Below, one piece after another: positions 33,783 to 42,911 of a DNA stretch of 64,000 nt (its first letter is position 1; each line of letters starts with the position of its first letter). A program made the position numbers and the translations under genes. Origin of the DNA: Lysinibacillus fusiformis (GTDB lineage Bacteria > Bacillota > Bacilli > Bacillales_A > Planococcaceae); NCBI RefSeq assembly GCF_002845985.1, contig NZ_PDFK01000003.1, positions 744,001 through 808,000 of the forward strand, written 5' to 3'. The notes beneath the pieces were generated by a model. The model was given only the letters and a program-made list of their open reading frames with translations, had not been told where the DNA came from and made no database searches.

Positions 33783-34529
33783 TTGAAATTTTCATGGTGG
33801 AAACTTAGTTATTTTTTATTGGCCTTTTTACTCGTGCCAAAACGTGCCTTTGCTATGCATATCATGGAAGGTTTTTTACCAATCGAATGGGCTATTTTTT
33901 GGTGGGTCATCTCTATCCCATTTATTATTCTAGGATTGCGCTCCATTCGCAAAACAATTGAAGAAAACCCTGAAACCAAAATGCTTTTAGGTCTTTCAGG
34001 AGCCTTTGCTTTTGTGCTGTCGGCGTTAAAAATCCCTTCGGTTACAGGTAGTTGCTCCCACCCAACTGGTGTTGGACTTGGAACGGTTTTATTCGGACCT
34101 CTCGCTATGAGTGTCATCGGAACGATTGTTTTATTATTCCAATCTTTATTATTAGCACATGGTGGGATTACCACTTTAGGAGCGAACGCCTTCTCTATGG
34201 CGATTGTAGGCCCATTTATTGCTTACTTTGTCTTTAAAGGGGCTCAAAAAATAGGGTTGTCATTTTCACTAGCTGTTTTTTTTGCTGCGATGCTTGGTGA
34301 CTTAAGTACATATGTTGTGACTTCTGTACAGTTAGCATTAGCCTTCCCTTCAGAGGTTGGCGGCTTTATGGCATCGTTTACAAAGTTCGCAGGTATTTTT
34401 GCCTTAACTCAAATTCCGTTAGCGGTGAGTGAAGGAATTTTAACGGTCATTGTGATGAATTTCTTGAAAAAGTACAATGTCAGCGAATTAAAAATGTTGC
34501 GTGTTTTCTCAACAAAGGAGGCACATTAG
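33783..34529 (+). CDS. cbiM: Cobalt ECF transporter substrate-binding subunit CbiM
   Basis: Membrane S-component that binds cobalt(II) for uptake. The 248-residue precursor has a signal peptide ending KRAFA, after which the mature chain starts MHIMEGFLP; in CbiM/NikM this exposed N-terminal Met-His coordinates the metal. About six further membrane helices follow, with [18 protein letters not shown] in the loop typical of the family. The start is TTG at 33783-33785 behind AAGGAGGAAAGCTT. It heads cbiMNQO under a cobalamin riboswitch, so cobalt uptake and corrin synthesis respond to the same signal. Confidence 0.95.
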   Translation: MKFSWWKLSYFLLAFLLVPKRAFAMHIMEGFLPIEWAIFWWVISIPFIILGLRSIRKTIEENPETKMLLGLSGAFAFVLSALKIPSVTGSCSHPTGVGLGTVLFGPLAMSVIGTIVLLFQSLLLAHGGITTLGANAFSMAIVGPFIAYFVFKGAQKIGLSFSLAVFFAAMLGDLSTYVVTSVQLALAFPSEVGGFMASFTKFAGIFALTQIPLAVSEGILTVIVMNFLKKYNVSELKMLRVFSTKEAH

Positions 34530-34532
34530 TAG

Positions 34533-34805
34533 ATGAAACGAAATTTATTACTATTAGCGATTGTTGTGCTGTTAGCTATCATCCCATTGTTTATACAAAA
34601 AGGTGCAGAATTTGGTGGTGCTGATGGAGAGGCAGAAGCAGCCATTGGCGAAATCAATGCAGAATATGAACCGTGGTTTGAAAGCTTATGGGAGCCACCA
34701 AGTGGTGAAATTGAAAGCTTATTATTCGTGCTACAGGCAGCTATTGGAGCTGGTTTTATTGGCTACTTCATCGGCTATATGCGCGGCAAGCATAAAGAAG
34801 GTTAA
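34533..34805 (+). CDS. cbiN: Cobalt transport protein CbiN
   Basis: A 90-residue accessory subunit with one membrane helix at each end (about residues 4-20 and 65-83) and an extracytoplasmic loop with the family pattern EFGGADGEAEAAIGEI and YEPWFESLWEPPSGEIESLLF, quoted in part as WFESLWEPPSGEIESLLF. CbiN works with CbiM and stimulates metal loading. It starts three bases after the cbiM stop. Length is typical. Confidence 0.95.
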   Translation: MKRNLLLLAIVVLLAIIPLFIQKGAEFGGADGEAEAAIGEINAEYEPWFESLWEPPSGEIESLLFVLQAAIGAGFIGYFIGYMRGKHKEG

Positions 34806-34811
34806 CCCGTT

Positions 34812-35585
34812 ATGTTACTCATTGATAAGTATGCGTATCTTAATAAGCTAGCGTCCGTTCATCCGCTAGAAAAAATGATATTTTCAATTGGTCTACTTCT
34901 CGTAACGCTCATCATGAGAGATGAACGACTTTCACTCATTACATTTTTTGTAATGAGTGCTTTTATCATTTTAGGTGCAAAAATTCCGCTTACCTACTAT
35001 GTTAAGTTATTATTGCTACCTGGATTTTTCTTACTAACAAGTCTTGTATCCATCTTGCTGTCAATCACACCAGCAACTCATGTATTACCTGCCCATCTGT
35101 GGTCTTTTACGTGGATGAATTGGACAATTTTCATCGGAAAAGCAAGTGCCCTGTCCGCCCAACAATTGTTCTTTATTGTCCTTGGCAGTAGTAGTTGTTT
35201 ATACTTTTTAATTTTGACCACATCCGTACAAGGGATTTGCTATGTGCTCCGACAATGGCGACTGCCCTCTTTATTGGTTGAGCTTATTGAACTAACCTAT
35301 CGTTTTATTTTTATATTTTTAGAAAGCATGTACAGAATACATCTTGCCCAGCAAGCGCGTCTTGGCTACCATTCTCCAATGCAATGGCTACGCTCCGTAT
35401 CCATGCTTATTGTGGCGCTATTTGCTGAAATGTTTCAGCGTAGTCGTGAGCTTAATAATGCCATGCAGTCACGGGGTGGCGAAGCCGTCTACTGGCAAGA
35501 GATGGGCTCCTATAGCAAGAAAAATTGGCTAGGCATAGCGACACTATTCCTATTCCTCATTGTATATGGAGGGTACTTCTCATGA
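34812..35585 (+). CDS. cbiQ: Cobalt ECF transporter transmembrane coupling protein CbiQ
   Basis: T-component that couples ATP hydrolysis by CbiO to transport by CbiM. The 257-residue protein has five to six membrane helices and the two cytoplasmic Ala-Arg-Gly-type motifs near its C-terminus, visible as AQQARLGYH and MQSRGGEAVYW. Its N-terminus ASVHPLEKMIFS is typical. The ATG at 34812 lies six bases after the cbiN stop, and the end overlaps cbiO as ATGA. Confidence 0.94.
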   Translation: MLLIDKYAYLNKLASVHPLEKMIFSIGLLLVTLIMRDERLSLITFFVMSAFIILGAKIPLTYYVKLLLLPGFFLLTSLVSILLSITPATHVLPAHLWSFTWMNWTIFIGKASALSAQQLFFIVLGSSSCLYFLILTTSVQGICYVLRQWRLPSLLVELIELTYRFIFIFLESMYRIHLAQQARLGYHSPMQWLRSVSMLIVALFAEMFQRSRELNNAMQSRGGEAVYWQEMGSYSKKNWLGIATLFLFLIVYGGYFS

Positions 35586-36418
35586 CAGCATTCTATTTTG
35601 AACTAAACCGCTTGTCCTATGCCTATGCAGATGGTACGAAGGCATTGTCAGACATTACTTTACACATTCCAAAAGGAAAAAAAATTGCCATCCTTGGTCA
35701 TAATGGCGCTGGAAAATCAACATTGTTTCAGCATCTTAATGGTATTTTACAACCGTCAGCTGGGACGATTGTTTTTGATGGCAACGAGCTTCAATATAGT
35801 CGAAAAGCTTTAAAGGCACTTCGCCAGCAAGTTGGCATTGTTTTTCAAGATGCGGATCATCAACTTTTTTCAGGTACTGTCAAGCAAGATATCGCATTTG
35901 GACCACTAAATCTTGGCTGGTCTACCGAAAAAATCGAAGAAAAAATAGCATGGGCTGTTGCGCAAACGGAAATAGGCGATTTACTCGAAAAACCTATTCA
36001 CTTTCTAAGCGTAGGTCAGAAAAAGCGTGTGGCGATGGCAGGTGTTTTAGCGATGGAGCCCTCTATCCTCTTATTAGATGAGCCAACAGCAGGCCTTGAC
36101 AATTATTATGCTACCCAAGTTCTACAGTACCTAGGTAAATTAGAAGACGGCGAAAGAACCATTTTACTTGCTACCCATGACATTCCCCTTGCTTATGAAT
36201 GGGCGGATCAAATCATTGTCATGGAGGCAGGGAATATCATTTATAACGGAGACCCGATCGAGTTGTTTTATGAAGAAGAATTGCTGCAACGTGCACATCT
36301 CGAACGTCCATGGGTTTTTGATATGTTCATGACATTACAAAAAAAGAAGCTATTGCAGGAAAACATTACCCCCCCCCGCTCCAAGTATGAATTACAACAA
36401 TTAATAGAACAATTGTAG
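35582..36418 (+). CDS. cbiO: Cobalt ECF transporter ATP-binding protein CbiO
   Basis: ATPase of the cobalt importer. The 278-residue protein has Walker A GHNGAGKST, Q-loop VFQDADHQLFSGTV, signature LSVGQKKRVAMAG and Walker B ILLLDEPTAGLD. I chose the ATG at 35582, which follows TGGAGGGTACTTCTC and overlaps the cbiQ stop; the frame extends 19 codons further upstream without a binding site. A run of nine C (36369-36377) lies in the last 17 codons, unusual in this AT-rich region and prone to slippage; a shift would only change the C-terminal tail. Confidence 0.94.
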   Translation: MTAFYFELNRLSYAYADGTKALSDITLHIPKGKKIAILGHNGAGKSTLFQHLNGILQPSAGTIVFDGNELQYSRKALKALRQQVGIVFQDADHQLFSGTVKQDIAFGPLNLGWSTEKIEEKIAWAVAQTEIGDLLEKPIHFLSVGQKKRVAMAGVLAMEPSILLLDEPTAGLDNYYATQVLQYLGKLEDGERTILLATHDIPLAYEWADQIIVMEAGNIIYNGDPIELFYEEELLQRAHLERPWVFDMFMTLQKKKLLQENITPPRSKYELQQLIEQL

Positions 36419-36423
36419 ACAAA

Positions 36424-36476
36424 AGTCATCGAGAAATTCTCTCTCGATGGCTTTATCATTTTTTATTTTCTTTCAT
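36424..36476 (+). terminator. Terminator of cbiMNQO
   Basis: ATCGAGA (36428-36434) pairs with TCTCGAT (36442-36448), and the stem is followed by a T-rich stretch including TTTTTT. It lies 10 bp after the cbiO stop. Confidence 0.65.
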
Positions 36477-36790
36477 ATTCAAAAATTAGTAAACTACTAC
36501 GAAATCAAAAGATTCGATTTATGTTAGCGATACGTCAAATTCGTTGCGATGTCTTTGATGGTTTGGCATGCCAAAAACATATTGGATAAACGTAAAAGAA
36601 CGAAGCGTGCAATACTTGGAAGTCCATCAGCTGAATAGAGGCTTTCTACTAATTAGTTGTAAAACAAAAAACTTTAGACAATTCGAAGGAAAAAATAGTG
36701 AAAAATTTTCCTCCTTTACGAAACTTTTCTAATCTTTATCCGTATTAATAGAGTCGAGACTTAATTTATAACACCAAGGAGAGATAACAA
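36477..36790. other. 314-bp gap before the S8 protease gene, no gene seen
   Basis: AT-rich DNA without a supported reading frame. It contains a perfect 14-bp palindrome, TTTGGCATGCCAAA (36562-36575), about 215 bp before the protease start. It also contains the protease ribosome binding site AAGGAGAGATAACAA. A convincing sigma-A promoter could not be fixed by eye. Confidence 0.5.
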
Positions 36791-39700
36791 TTGAAAAGTT
36801 TGTTTAAAAAATCAGTCGCTATTGTAGCATCCGCTACACTAATGGTTCCAGCTGCTTCTGCCTTTGCTGAAGTACCTCAGCATAAAGCCAAGAATGTACT
36901 GGCAAGTAGTATGAAACAAACAGAGCAGAATGAAGAAAAATGGATGAGTAAGGATAAAATTGTTATCAAGCATTCAGGACTTGATAAAAATGTACATAAA
37001 AACATTGGCTCCAAAGTCATCCGCTCCATTCCTTCATTAGGCTATGATGTGGTACAACTGAATAAAGGCGTATCAATAGAAAAAGCAGTTGCTTACTATC
37101 TAAAGCAAGATGGCATTACAAGTGTATCTCCTAGCTATGTGTATCGCTCTTTTCAAACAGAAGTCGATCCAAAGAAACAAGAGATGTATCATTTAAACCT
37201 ACTGCAAATGGATAAGGCACTAGAATTAGCGGGTGAGCATGATGTGACAGTCGCTGTCATTGATTCTGGTGTAGATTTTAAACACCCCGATCTAAAATCT
37301 CAAGTACTCCCACCCTATAATGCAGCAGCACCAGCGAATACTACTTATCCAGGTGATCACGGAACACATGTAGCTGGTATTATCGCCGCAGCTAAAGATA
37401 ATGGCATAGGCGGACACGGTGTGAATCCGAAAGCGAAGCTACTACCCATTGACGTATTTAATGGCAAAGAAGGTGCAAATGATTTCATTATTGCACAAGG
37501 CATTTTGTATGCTATTGAACAGGGTGTTGACGTCATTAATATGAGTCTAGGAGGCTACGGGGAATCTCCACTGATGAAAGAAGCCGTTCAGAAAGCCGTT
37601 GACAGTGGTATTACAATTGTGGCAGCCGCGGGCAATGAATCAACAGATGAATACTCCTTCCCTGCTTCTTATGAGGGTGTTATTAGTGTAGGTTCAACGA
37701 ATGAGCGCAACAAACTATCAAGCTATTCAAATTACGGACCGTCCGTTGATGTTGTTGCACCAGGTGAGGAAATTTATAGTACCGTTCATGATGACAAAAA
37801 AGGATCATCCTTCGTCAAATTCAGTGGTACATCCATGGCATCACCTGTAGTGGCAGGCGTCGCCTCTCTTCTTAAATCAAAATATCCACATTTAAAGCCG
37901 CATGAAATAGAGGCAATTTTGGAAATGACGGCACAAGATTTAGGAGCGAAAGGCTATGATCTTACCTACGGTCATGGACTAATCGATCCAGTCAAAGCAT
38001 TGCAATTCGATTTAAATAAACTACCTAAACACTATTCAGAGTCGAAAGAAGAACGCATACAAAACGCTAAAGTTCTTGCTAAAAATACGTTAAATATCGA
38101 ACATGGCGCTTTCGAGCAGCAAGATGAAAAGAAATGGTATAAAGTCGATTTAGACGCAAATGAATATGCTCAGCTAACATTAAAAGGTGCAAACAAATAT
38201 GATTATGCCTTTGATTTATATTTCTACCCAAATAATCATAAGGGTGAAGTAGAGCCAATTCATGTCAATGATGTTCGCGTAGGAAAAAAAGAAGGTTATT
38301 TATTTAAAGCAGATCAAAAAGGGACGCTTTTAATTGCTGTCAAAGATCATAATGGTAGCTATAGCTTAAAAGGCAAATCTACTTACACGTTTACAGCACA
38401 AACGACGAAGAGCTTGCCAATTGATACATTAGATAAATCTACTATGGCGCCGATAAATAAGTTCCCTTATAGTACGGCAGGCAAAAACTATACCCTTCTG
38501 TCAAAAGATCAACAACGAGATCAAGATTATTTCACATTCTCTGTAAAAGAACCAACGACATTACAATTCGACCTGTCGGGTATTCCAGGTGTCACAGCCT
38601 CTATGGAGCTTTATCTTAAGGAAGACTTTCAGCCGATACCACCAGAAGAAGCTGAGCAAGCTAAAATTGATGACAGCGAGGAAGAACAAGCCTATCCTAT
38701 GCAAACAGCAAATGGTACAGCGAAAGGTGAAGCAGTTAGCATGATTATCGATGCTGTACCGGATCAGGAATATGTTTTAAGTGTCTCTAATGACAGTAAT
38801 AGTGAGTTTTCTATGGAAATGTTCTTTAGTGGTGGTATTGAAAAAGAAGAAACGGTTAGTGAATCGATGATTCCTTACACATTAAAAGGTGAAGTGGTTA
38901 CCCTTCCACCAGACGAAGATGGGCTACCGCTAAATGAAGCCATGTTAGAAGAAGGAATGCCAGAGGGACAATTACCGATTACACCAAGTAAAACTAAAAA
39001 ACGCAATGAAATTGACAGCCTAATGGGTATGCTAATGAATCCAACGGCGTCAGGGAATATAGAAAATGTTGAGCCGATTATAAAACAGGCTATACGTTTT
39101 GAAATTGGTGAAAATAAGAAAGCTTATTTCCAAACAGACTATGATGAGGATTATTTCTTATTTAAAACGAAGGAAGATGCCCTTTATAGTTTCAGCTTTA
39201 TCAAAGGGATGAACCAAAAGCCTGCTGGTACCGTATTTGAATATGATGAGGAAGCAAAGGAATTAATCCCTGTTTCTTCCTTAACAAATGACCTTGGATT
39301 ACTAGCACTACTGCTTGGTTCGACTGGAAATGAAAATGATGCAAAGGTCATCCCATTGAAAAAGGATAAAACCTATGTGGTCGCTGTTGTCAATGCTGGA
39401 GAACGATCTGCTGAACCTTATACGTTGAAAACAAAAAAAATCGGTGATATTCCAGCAGATTACAATCCAGACAATCATGAGGAAGCAAAAGCGCTGAAAG
39501 TTCAGCCAGGTACGACTTATAAAGACCATCTTATTTATCAAGATGATGTAGATTATTACTACTATAAGCAAGAAGGCAATGATGAAGTGATGAGTCTGCT
39601 TCTTTCTTCTACCCCATTTACAAATGAACAATTAGCTCAACTACCAAAAGAGCTTCAAAAAGAGTTAAAATTTGCTGGCTCTATTATAGAAGATACGAAC

Positions 39701-40291
39701 GGCAATAAGAAAATTGATCCGAAAGAAATGGAAACAGAAATTCCATTTGGACTAAGCGATAATATTCTTGAATTATTACTTGGAATGGGTGGAACAACAG
39801 ATGTAAATACATCCTTCAAAGCCAAAAAAGACCGCGGTTATTTTATCCTTGTCAACAGCATGGGTCTTGGTCAAGTGTCTGTACAACCGTATACTTTAAC
39901 GATGTTCAACCATCAGCAAGCAGATGAAGATGCAGATTCTGAATTAGTGAATGGTGTACCAACAAAACCATCTGCCCTGACAAAAAAAGATGATAAATGG
40001 GTTGCAACTCAATATTTAAATGCAGGTATTCCTTTCGGTGATAAGGACTATTTTGAGTTTAATAATGTCCAAAAACGCGATGTCGTTTTTTCACTTCAAA
40101 CAGAAAAAGCATTAGATGGTGTGATCCGAGTGATTGATGCGAACGGAAAAACCGTTAAAACCTTCGATCTTTACGGAGCTGGCGATACTGAAGTTGGTAC
40201 AGTTGAACTACAAGCTGGTAAATACTATATTGAAGTCAGTGAGTATTATGGCAAAGCAAGCACACAACCATATACACTTGAAATTAAATAA
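36791..40291 (+). CDS. Secreted S8 (subtilisin) family serine protease with long C-terminal extension
   Basis: A 1166-residue exported protease. A signal peptide (about residues 1-26, ending ASAFA) and an inhibitor-like propeptide are followed by the subtilase domain at about 145-405. The triad is intact: Asp158 in VAVIDSGVDF, His190 in GDHGTHVAGI, Ser348 in SGTSMASPV, with the oxyanion Asn281 in AAAGNES. Some 750 residues follow, with four or more beta-rich PPC-like modules recognisable by recurrent FxF/YxL patterns such as KKWYKVDLDANEY, DQDYFTFSVKEP, YDEDYFLFKTKED, DDVDYYYYKQEG and DKDYFEFNNV. No sortase motif or S-layer repeat is evident, so it is probably released. The TTG start follows AAGGAGAGATAACAA; a strong terminator follows the gene. 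Confidence 0.93.
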   Translation: MKSLFKKSVAIVASATLMVPAASAFAEVPQHKAKNVLASSMKQTEQNEEKWMSKDKIVIKHSGLDKNVHKNIGSKVIRSIPSLGYDVVQLNKGVSIEKAVAYYLKQDGITSVSPSYVYRSFQTEVDPKKQEMYHLNLLQMDKALELAGEHDVTVAVIDSGVDFKHPDLKSQVLPPYNAAAPANTTYPGDHGTHVAGIIAAAKDNGIGGHGVNPKAKLLPIDVFNGKEGANDFIIAQGILYAIEQGVDVINMSLGGYGESPLMKEAVQKAVDSGITIVAAAGNESTDEYSFPASYEGVISVGSTNERNKLSSYSNYGPSVDVVAPGEEIYSTVHDDKKGSSFVKFSGTSMASPVVAGVASLLKSKYPHLKPHEIEAILEMTAQDLGAKGYDLTYGHGLIDPVKALQFDLNKLPKHYSESKEERIQNAKVLAKNTLNIEHGAFEQQDEKKWYKVDLDANEYAQLTLKGANKYDYAFDLYFYPNNHKGEVEPIHVNDVRVGKKEGYLFKADQKGTLLIAVKDHNGSYSLKGKSTYTFTAQTTKSLPIDTLDKSTMAPINKFPYSTAGKNYTLLSKDQQRDQDYFTFSVKEPTTLQFDLSGIPGVTASMELYLKEDFQPIPPEEAEQAKIDDSEEEQAYPMQTANGTAKGEAVSMIIDAVPDQEYVLSVSNDSNSEFSMEMFFSGGIEKEETVSESMIPYTLKGEVVTLPPDEDGLPLNEAMLEEGMPEGQLPITPSKTKKRNEIDSLMGMLMNPTASGNIENVEPIIKQAIRFEIGENKKAYFQTDYDEDYFLFKTKEDALYSFSFIKGMNQKPAGTVFEYDEEAKELIPVSSLTNDLGLLALLLGSTGNENDAKVIPLKKDKTYVVAVVNAGERSAEPYTLKTKKIGDIPADYNPDNHEEAKALKVQPGTTYKDHLIYQDDVDYYYYKQEGNDEVMSLLLSSTPFTNEQLAQLPKELQKELKFAGSIIEDTNGNKKIDPKEMETEIPFGLSDNILELLLGMGGTTDVNTSFKAKKDRGYFILVNSMGLGQVSVQPYTLTMFNHQQADEDADSELVNGVPTKPSALTKKDDKWVATQYLNAGIPFGDKDYFEFNNVQKRDVVFSLQTEKALDGVIRVIDANGKTVKTFDLYGAGDTEVGTVELQAGKYYIEVSEYYGKASTQPYTLEIK

Positions 40292-40303
40292 GTAACATCA
40301 AGC

Positions 40304-40344
40304 AACATCCCCTAGATACTATTTGCTATCTAGGGGATGTTTTG
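40304..40344 (+). terminator. Terminator of the S8 protease gene
   Basis: A perfect 15-bp stem, AACATCCCCTAGATA (40304-40318) with TATCTAGGGGATGTT (40327-40341), is followed by a short T-run. Confidence 0.85.
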
Positions 40345-40381
40345 ATAAAAAAAAGCATCTTCATCCGAAGACGAGATGCTG
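40345..40381 (-). terminator. Terminator of the GNAT gene
   Basis: On the minus strand AGCATC pairs with GATGCT around an inner TCTTC/GAAGA stem (40354-40380) and is followed by eight T. It faces the protease terminator and ends the leftward acetyltransferase transcript. Confidence 0.78.
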
Positions 40382-40392
40382 GCAAGTTCCAC

Positions 40393-40833
40393 CTACATAA
40401 AATATTTCACATAATTACAATATTCATCTTGCTTCATATGAAGCTTTTCATAGAGTTTACGTGCATTTACATTATCAGCCGCCGTTTGCAGTGTGACATA
40501 GCGAGCACCTTGCTGCTCACAATATCGAAAAACCTTTTCCATCAATGCCTTGCCCACCCCTAGGCCTCTAGCATCTTCTGTTACATAAATATCATTTAAA
40601 ATATAGGCACATTGTAAAGCGATGGATGAAAATGTTGGATACAATTGTGTAAATCCAATCATCTTGCCATCTACCAATGCTACAAAAATAACAGACTCTT
40701 TTAAAGCCAATCGTAATTGTAAAAATGCCTTGGCGCTGCTTACATCTGGCTCGATCCCATAAAATTGACGATATTCATCAAACAGTTTTGATAAATCCTC
40801 TAGTTCATGCTTTGTCGCTTGTCGTATTTCCAT
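40393..40833 (-). CDS. GNAT family N-acetyltransferase
   Basis: A 146-residue acetyltransferase. The acetyl-CoA loop is VTEDARGLGVGKALMEKVF, and the C-terminal TAADNVNARKLYEKLHM is the usual end of the fold. The substrate is unknown. The ATG at 40831-40833 follows GGGGAGACAGGA; the open frame continues 41 codons upstream without another good start. It lies downstream of a glycosyltransferase on the same strand (115 bp gap) and has its own terminator at 40345-40381. Confidence 0.88.
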   Translation of the reverse strand: MEIRQATKHELEDLSKLFDEYRQFYGIEPDVSSAKAFLQLRLALKESVIFVALVDGKMIGFTQLYPTFSSIALQCAYILNDIYVTEDARGLGVGKALMEKVFRYCEQQGARYVTLQTAADNVNARKLYEKLHMKQDEYCNYVKYFM

Positions 40834-40948
40834 TCCTGTCTCCCCTTGTGTCTTCCCATGATTGTCTAACATGATGAATCTAGTTTTTATTATATAGGAA
40901 ATAATGGTATAAAGAAAAGAATAGTCTTCAAAATCGAGAGAGGATTGT

Positions 40949-42037
40949 TTATTCACTTAAATATTCAGCAACCCTTTTCACAATATGGCACCAATTTAAT
41001 TCCTTTCGAGCAAATGCTTGAAGCTGTACACAAGTATCGGCCAGCAATGATTCCTGTGTGGCAACTTGCTGCAATGTCCGACCAATCCCCTCCCAATCAT
41101 GTGTCGGATGAATTGTACCGAAGCGTTGTTGCATTGTAATATCGGCAGCCCCATCAACATCAGTAGTCACGATATAGCAGCCATTTTTAGCAGCCTCTGC
41201 AAAAACATGGGCATAGCATTCTACTACAGATGTTAAACAAAAAATTTTAGCCTTACGGTACTCTTCTTCTAATTGCACCTTATCATAAATAGGCCCTACC
41301 ATCGTTACTTGAGCGGCAGTTGGATGGCCATCTAGCAACTGCCTTAGCTCCTCTTGATAGGAGGCAGACATCGGTCCTACTAAACGAAGCTCCCAGTCTG
41401 GAAGCTGGGCAGCTAGAAAGGCTTTGACTGTCAAAATCGTTTGCTTCTCTGGTGCATCTAAGCGTCCCACTGCTAAAATTCTATTTTCCTTGTCATGAAA
41501 GGACACAGGTGCTGTGGGAAAATGCTCATAAAAGCCATTGGGGATATGTTTAATCGCTAATTGCGAATACACTTGAATAGCGGTTTGAATGGACACACAT
41601 TCGGAGGATAGCAGATCACATAATTGCAGTAGCTCTAAAAAGTATGGATAGGATTTTAATCGATGTAACCAAAATCGATTTACATCTAACTTCATATAAA
41701 TTTTTCCTTGCGGATTATAATGCTGATAGGTTTTCAGAATGGCTAAATAAGATGGATACGGCCCTATGGCAAAGGCAATGTCAATGTCCTTTGCATGCTT
41801 GGCTAAATAAGCATTCATATTCGCCACATAATCCTTCTCAAATGGTATGGACTCAAATTTTACAGTTGGAAAGGCCTGTTGAAGAAGGGCTTCATTCATC
41901 TCTGTTGTCACAATACTTACTTCATAGCCTAATTCCTCCCCTAGCAAAATAGGCACGAGACACAAATCTTTGAAAATATGTGCATCAGACAGTTTATAAG
42001 ATTCCACGCTACAAATAAATGCGATCCTTTTTGACAT
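40949..42037 (-). CDS. Glycosyltransferase, GT-B fold (GT4-like)
   Basis: A 362-residue transferase. The C-terminal Rossmann half contains RILAVGRLDAPEKQ and the E-x7-E motif in SVVECYAHVFAEAAKNG that binds the nucleotide-sugar donor in GT4 enzymes. The N-terminal half is divergent, with IAFICSVESYKLSDA. It is divergent from a GT2 gene and a nucleotide-sugar gene pair to the right, which suggests a common polysaccharide or glycoconjugate function. The ATG at 42035-42037 follows AGAGGGATACA. Donor and acceptor unknown. Confidence 0.85.
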   Translation of the reverse strand: MSKRIAFICSVESYKLSDAHIFKDLCLVPILLGEELGYEVSIVTTEMNEALLQQAFPTVKFESIPFEKDYVANMNAYLAKHAKDIDIAFAIGPYPSYLAILKTYQHYNPQGKIYMKLDVNRFWLHRLKSYPYFLELLQLCDLLSSECVSIQTAIQVYSQLAIKHIPNGFYEHFPTAPVSFHDKENRILAVGRLDAPEKQTILTVKAFLAAQLPDWELRLVGPMSASYQEELRQLLDGHPTAAQVTMVGPIYDKVQLEEEYRKAKIFCLTSVVECYAHVFAEAAKNGCYIVTTDVDGAADITMQQRFGTIHPTHDWEGIGRTLQQVATQESLLADTCVQLQAFARKELNWCHIVKRVAEYLSE

Positions 42038-42293
42038 TGTATCCCTCTTTCTAAAAAAGCGCTCTAGCTAGTTTATGACCCTTCCTGCTAAACGTGCATA
42101 CCTTAGTAAATTTTTGCCCCTATCCTGCTTGTTCTCTAGTAAACAGAAATCGTATACAGAAAAGCGTCTCTCTTAAAAACTTCCTAAAACAAGCAATTGC
42201 CTACAATAGCTCTATGTCCACGCATATTGTATTAAAGAATCTGCTCAGTCACATAGAAGAGCTCTACTACTAGATAAAGAATGGAGGGATAAA

Positions 42294-42893
42294 ATGAAGA
42301 TAAGTTTTTTATCACCTGCGTTTAATAGCGAAGAATGGATCTTAACAATGCTTGACAGTATTCCTAAAGAATATGCCTATGAAATTATCATTGTGGATGA
42401 TGGTTCTACTGACAATACATTAGCCATTTTACAGGACTACCAAAAAAACTGTGCAGCTTTAAAAGTCATCGTGCATCCAACGAACCTTGGGGCTAGTGTT
42501 GCTTATAATCGCTGCATTGCAGAGGCGACAGGAGACTATATAGCCATCATCGATAGCGATGACCACTACTTGCCAGCTATTCGCAATGTATTAGCACAAG
42601 TGGATGGCACATTTGATGTTTACTATTACAACATGATCATTAAAAATGGCTTCGCCTTTATTAAAGATGAATCGAATCGCTATTCCTTACCCGGACAATT
42701 TAAAATCATTCGAAGAAGTTTAATTGGGGATGCAAAATTTACAATACGCAAAGATATAGCAGGAGATTGGGATTTTAATTGTGCCCTCATGGATAAAAAT
42801 CCGACAAGTAAATATACAAACGAATTTGCTTACTGGTACAACTATCCTAGAGAAAACTCAGAATGTGATCTACACCAAAGAGGATTGAAATAA
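42294..42893 (+). CDS. Glycosyltransferase family 2
   Basis: A 199-residue GT-A-fold transferase, short for the family. It opens with ISFLSPAFNSEEWILTML, has the nucleotide-binding IIIVDDGSTDNT, and the metal-binding DxD as AIIDSDDHYLPA. The region after the DxD is shortened to about 95 residues and lacks membrane helices, so it may act on a soluble or lipid-linked acceptor in the cytoplasm. The ATG follows GGAGGGATAAA. It starts a three-gene rightward cluster with a CapE-like dehydratase and an RmlD-like reductase. Confidence 0.85.
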   Translation: MKISFLSPAFNSEEWILTMLDSIPKEYAYEIIIVDDGSTDNTLAILQDYQKNCAALKVIVHPTNLGASVAYNRCIAEATGDYIAIIDSDDHYLPAIRNVLAQVDGTFDVYYYNMIIKNGFAFIKDESNRYSLPGQFKIIRRSLIGDAKFTIRKDIAGDWDFNCALMDKNPTSKYTNEFAYWYNYPRENSECDLHQRGLK

Positions 42894-42911
42894 AAGCATG
42901 CAGGAGGTGTA

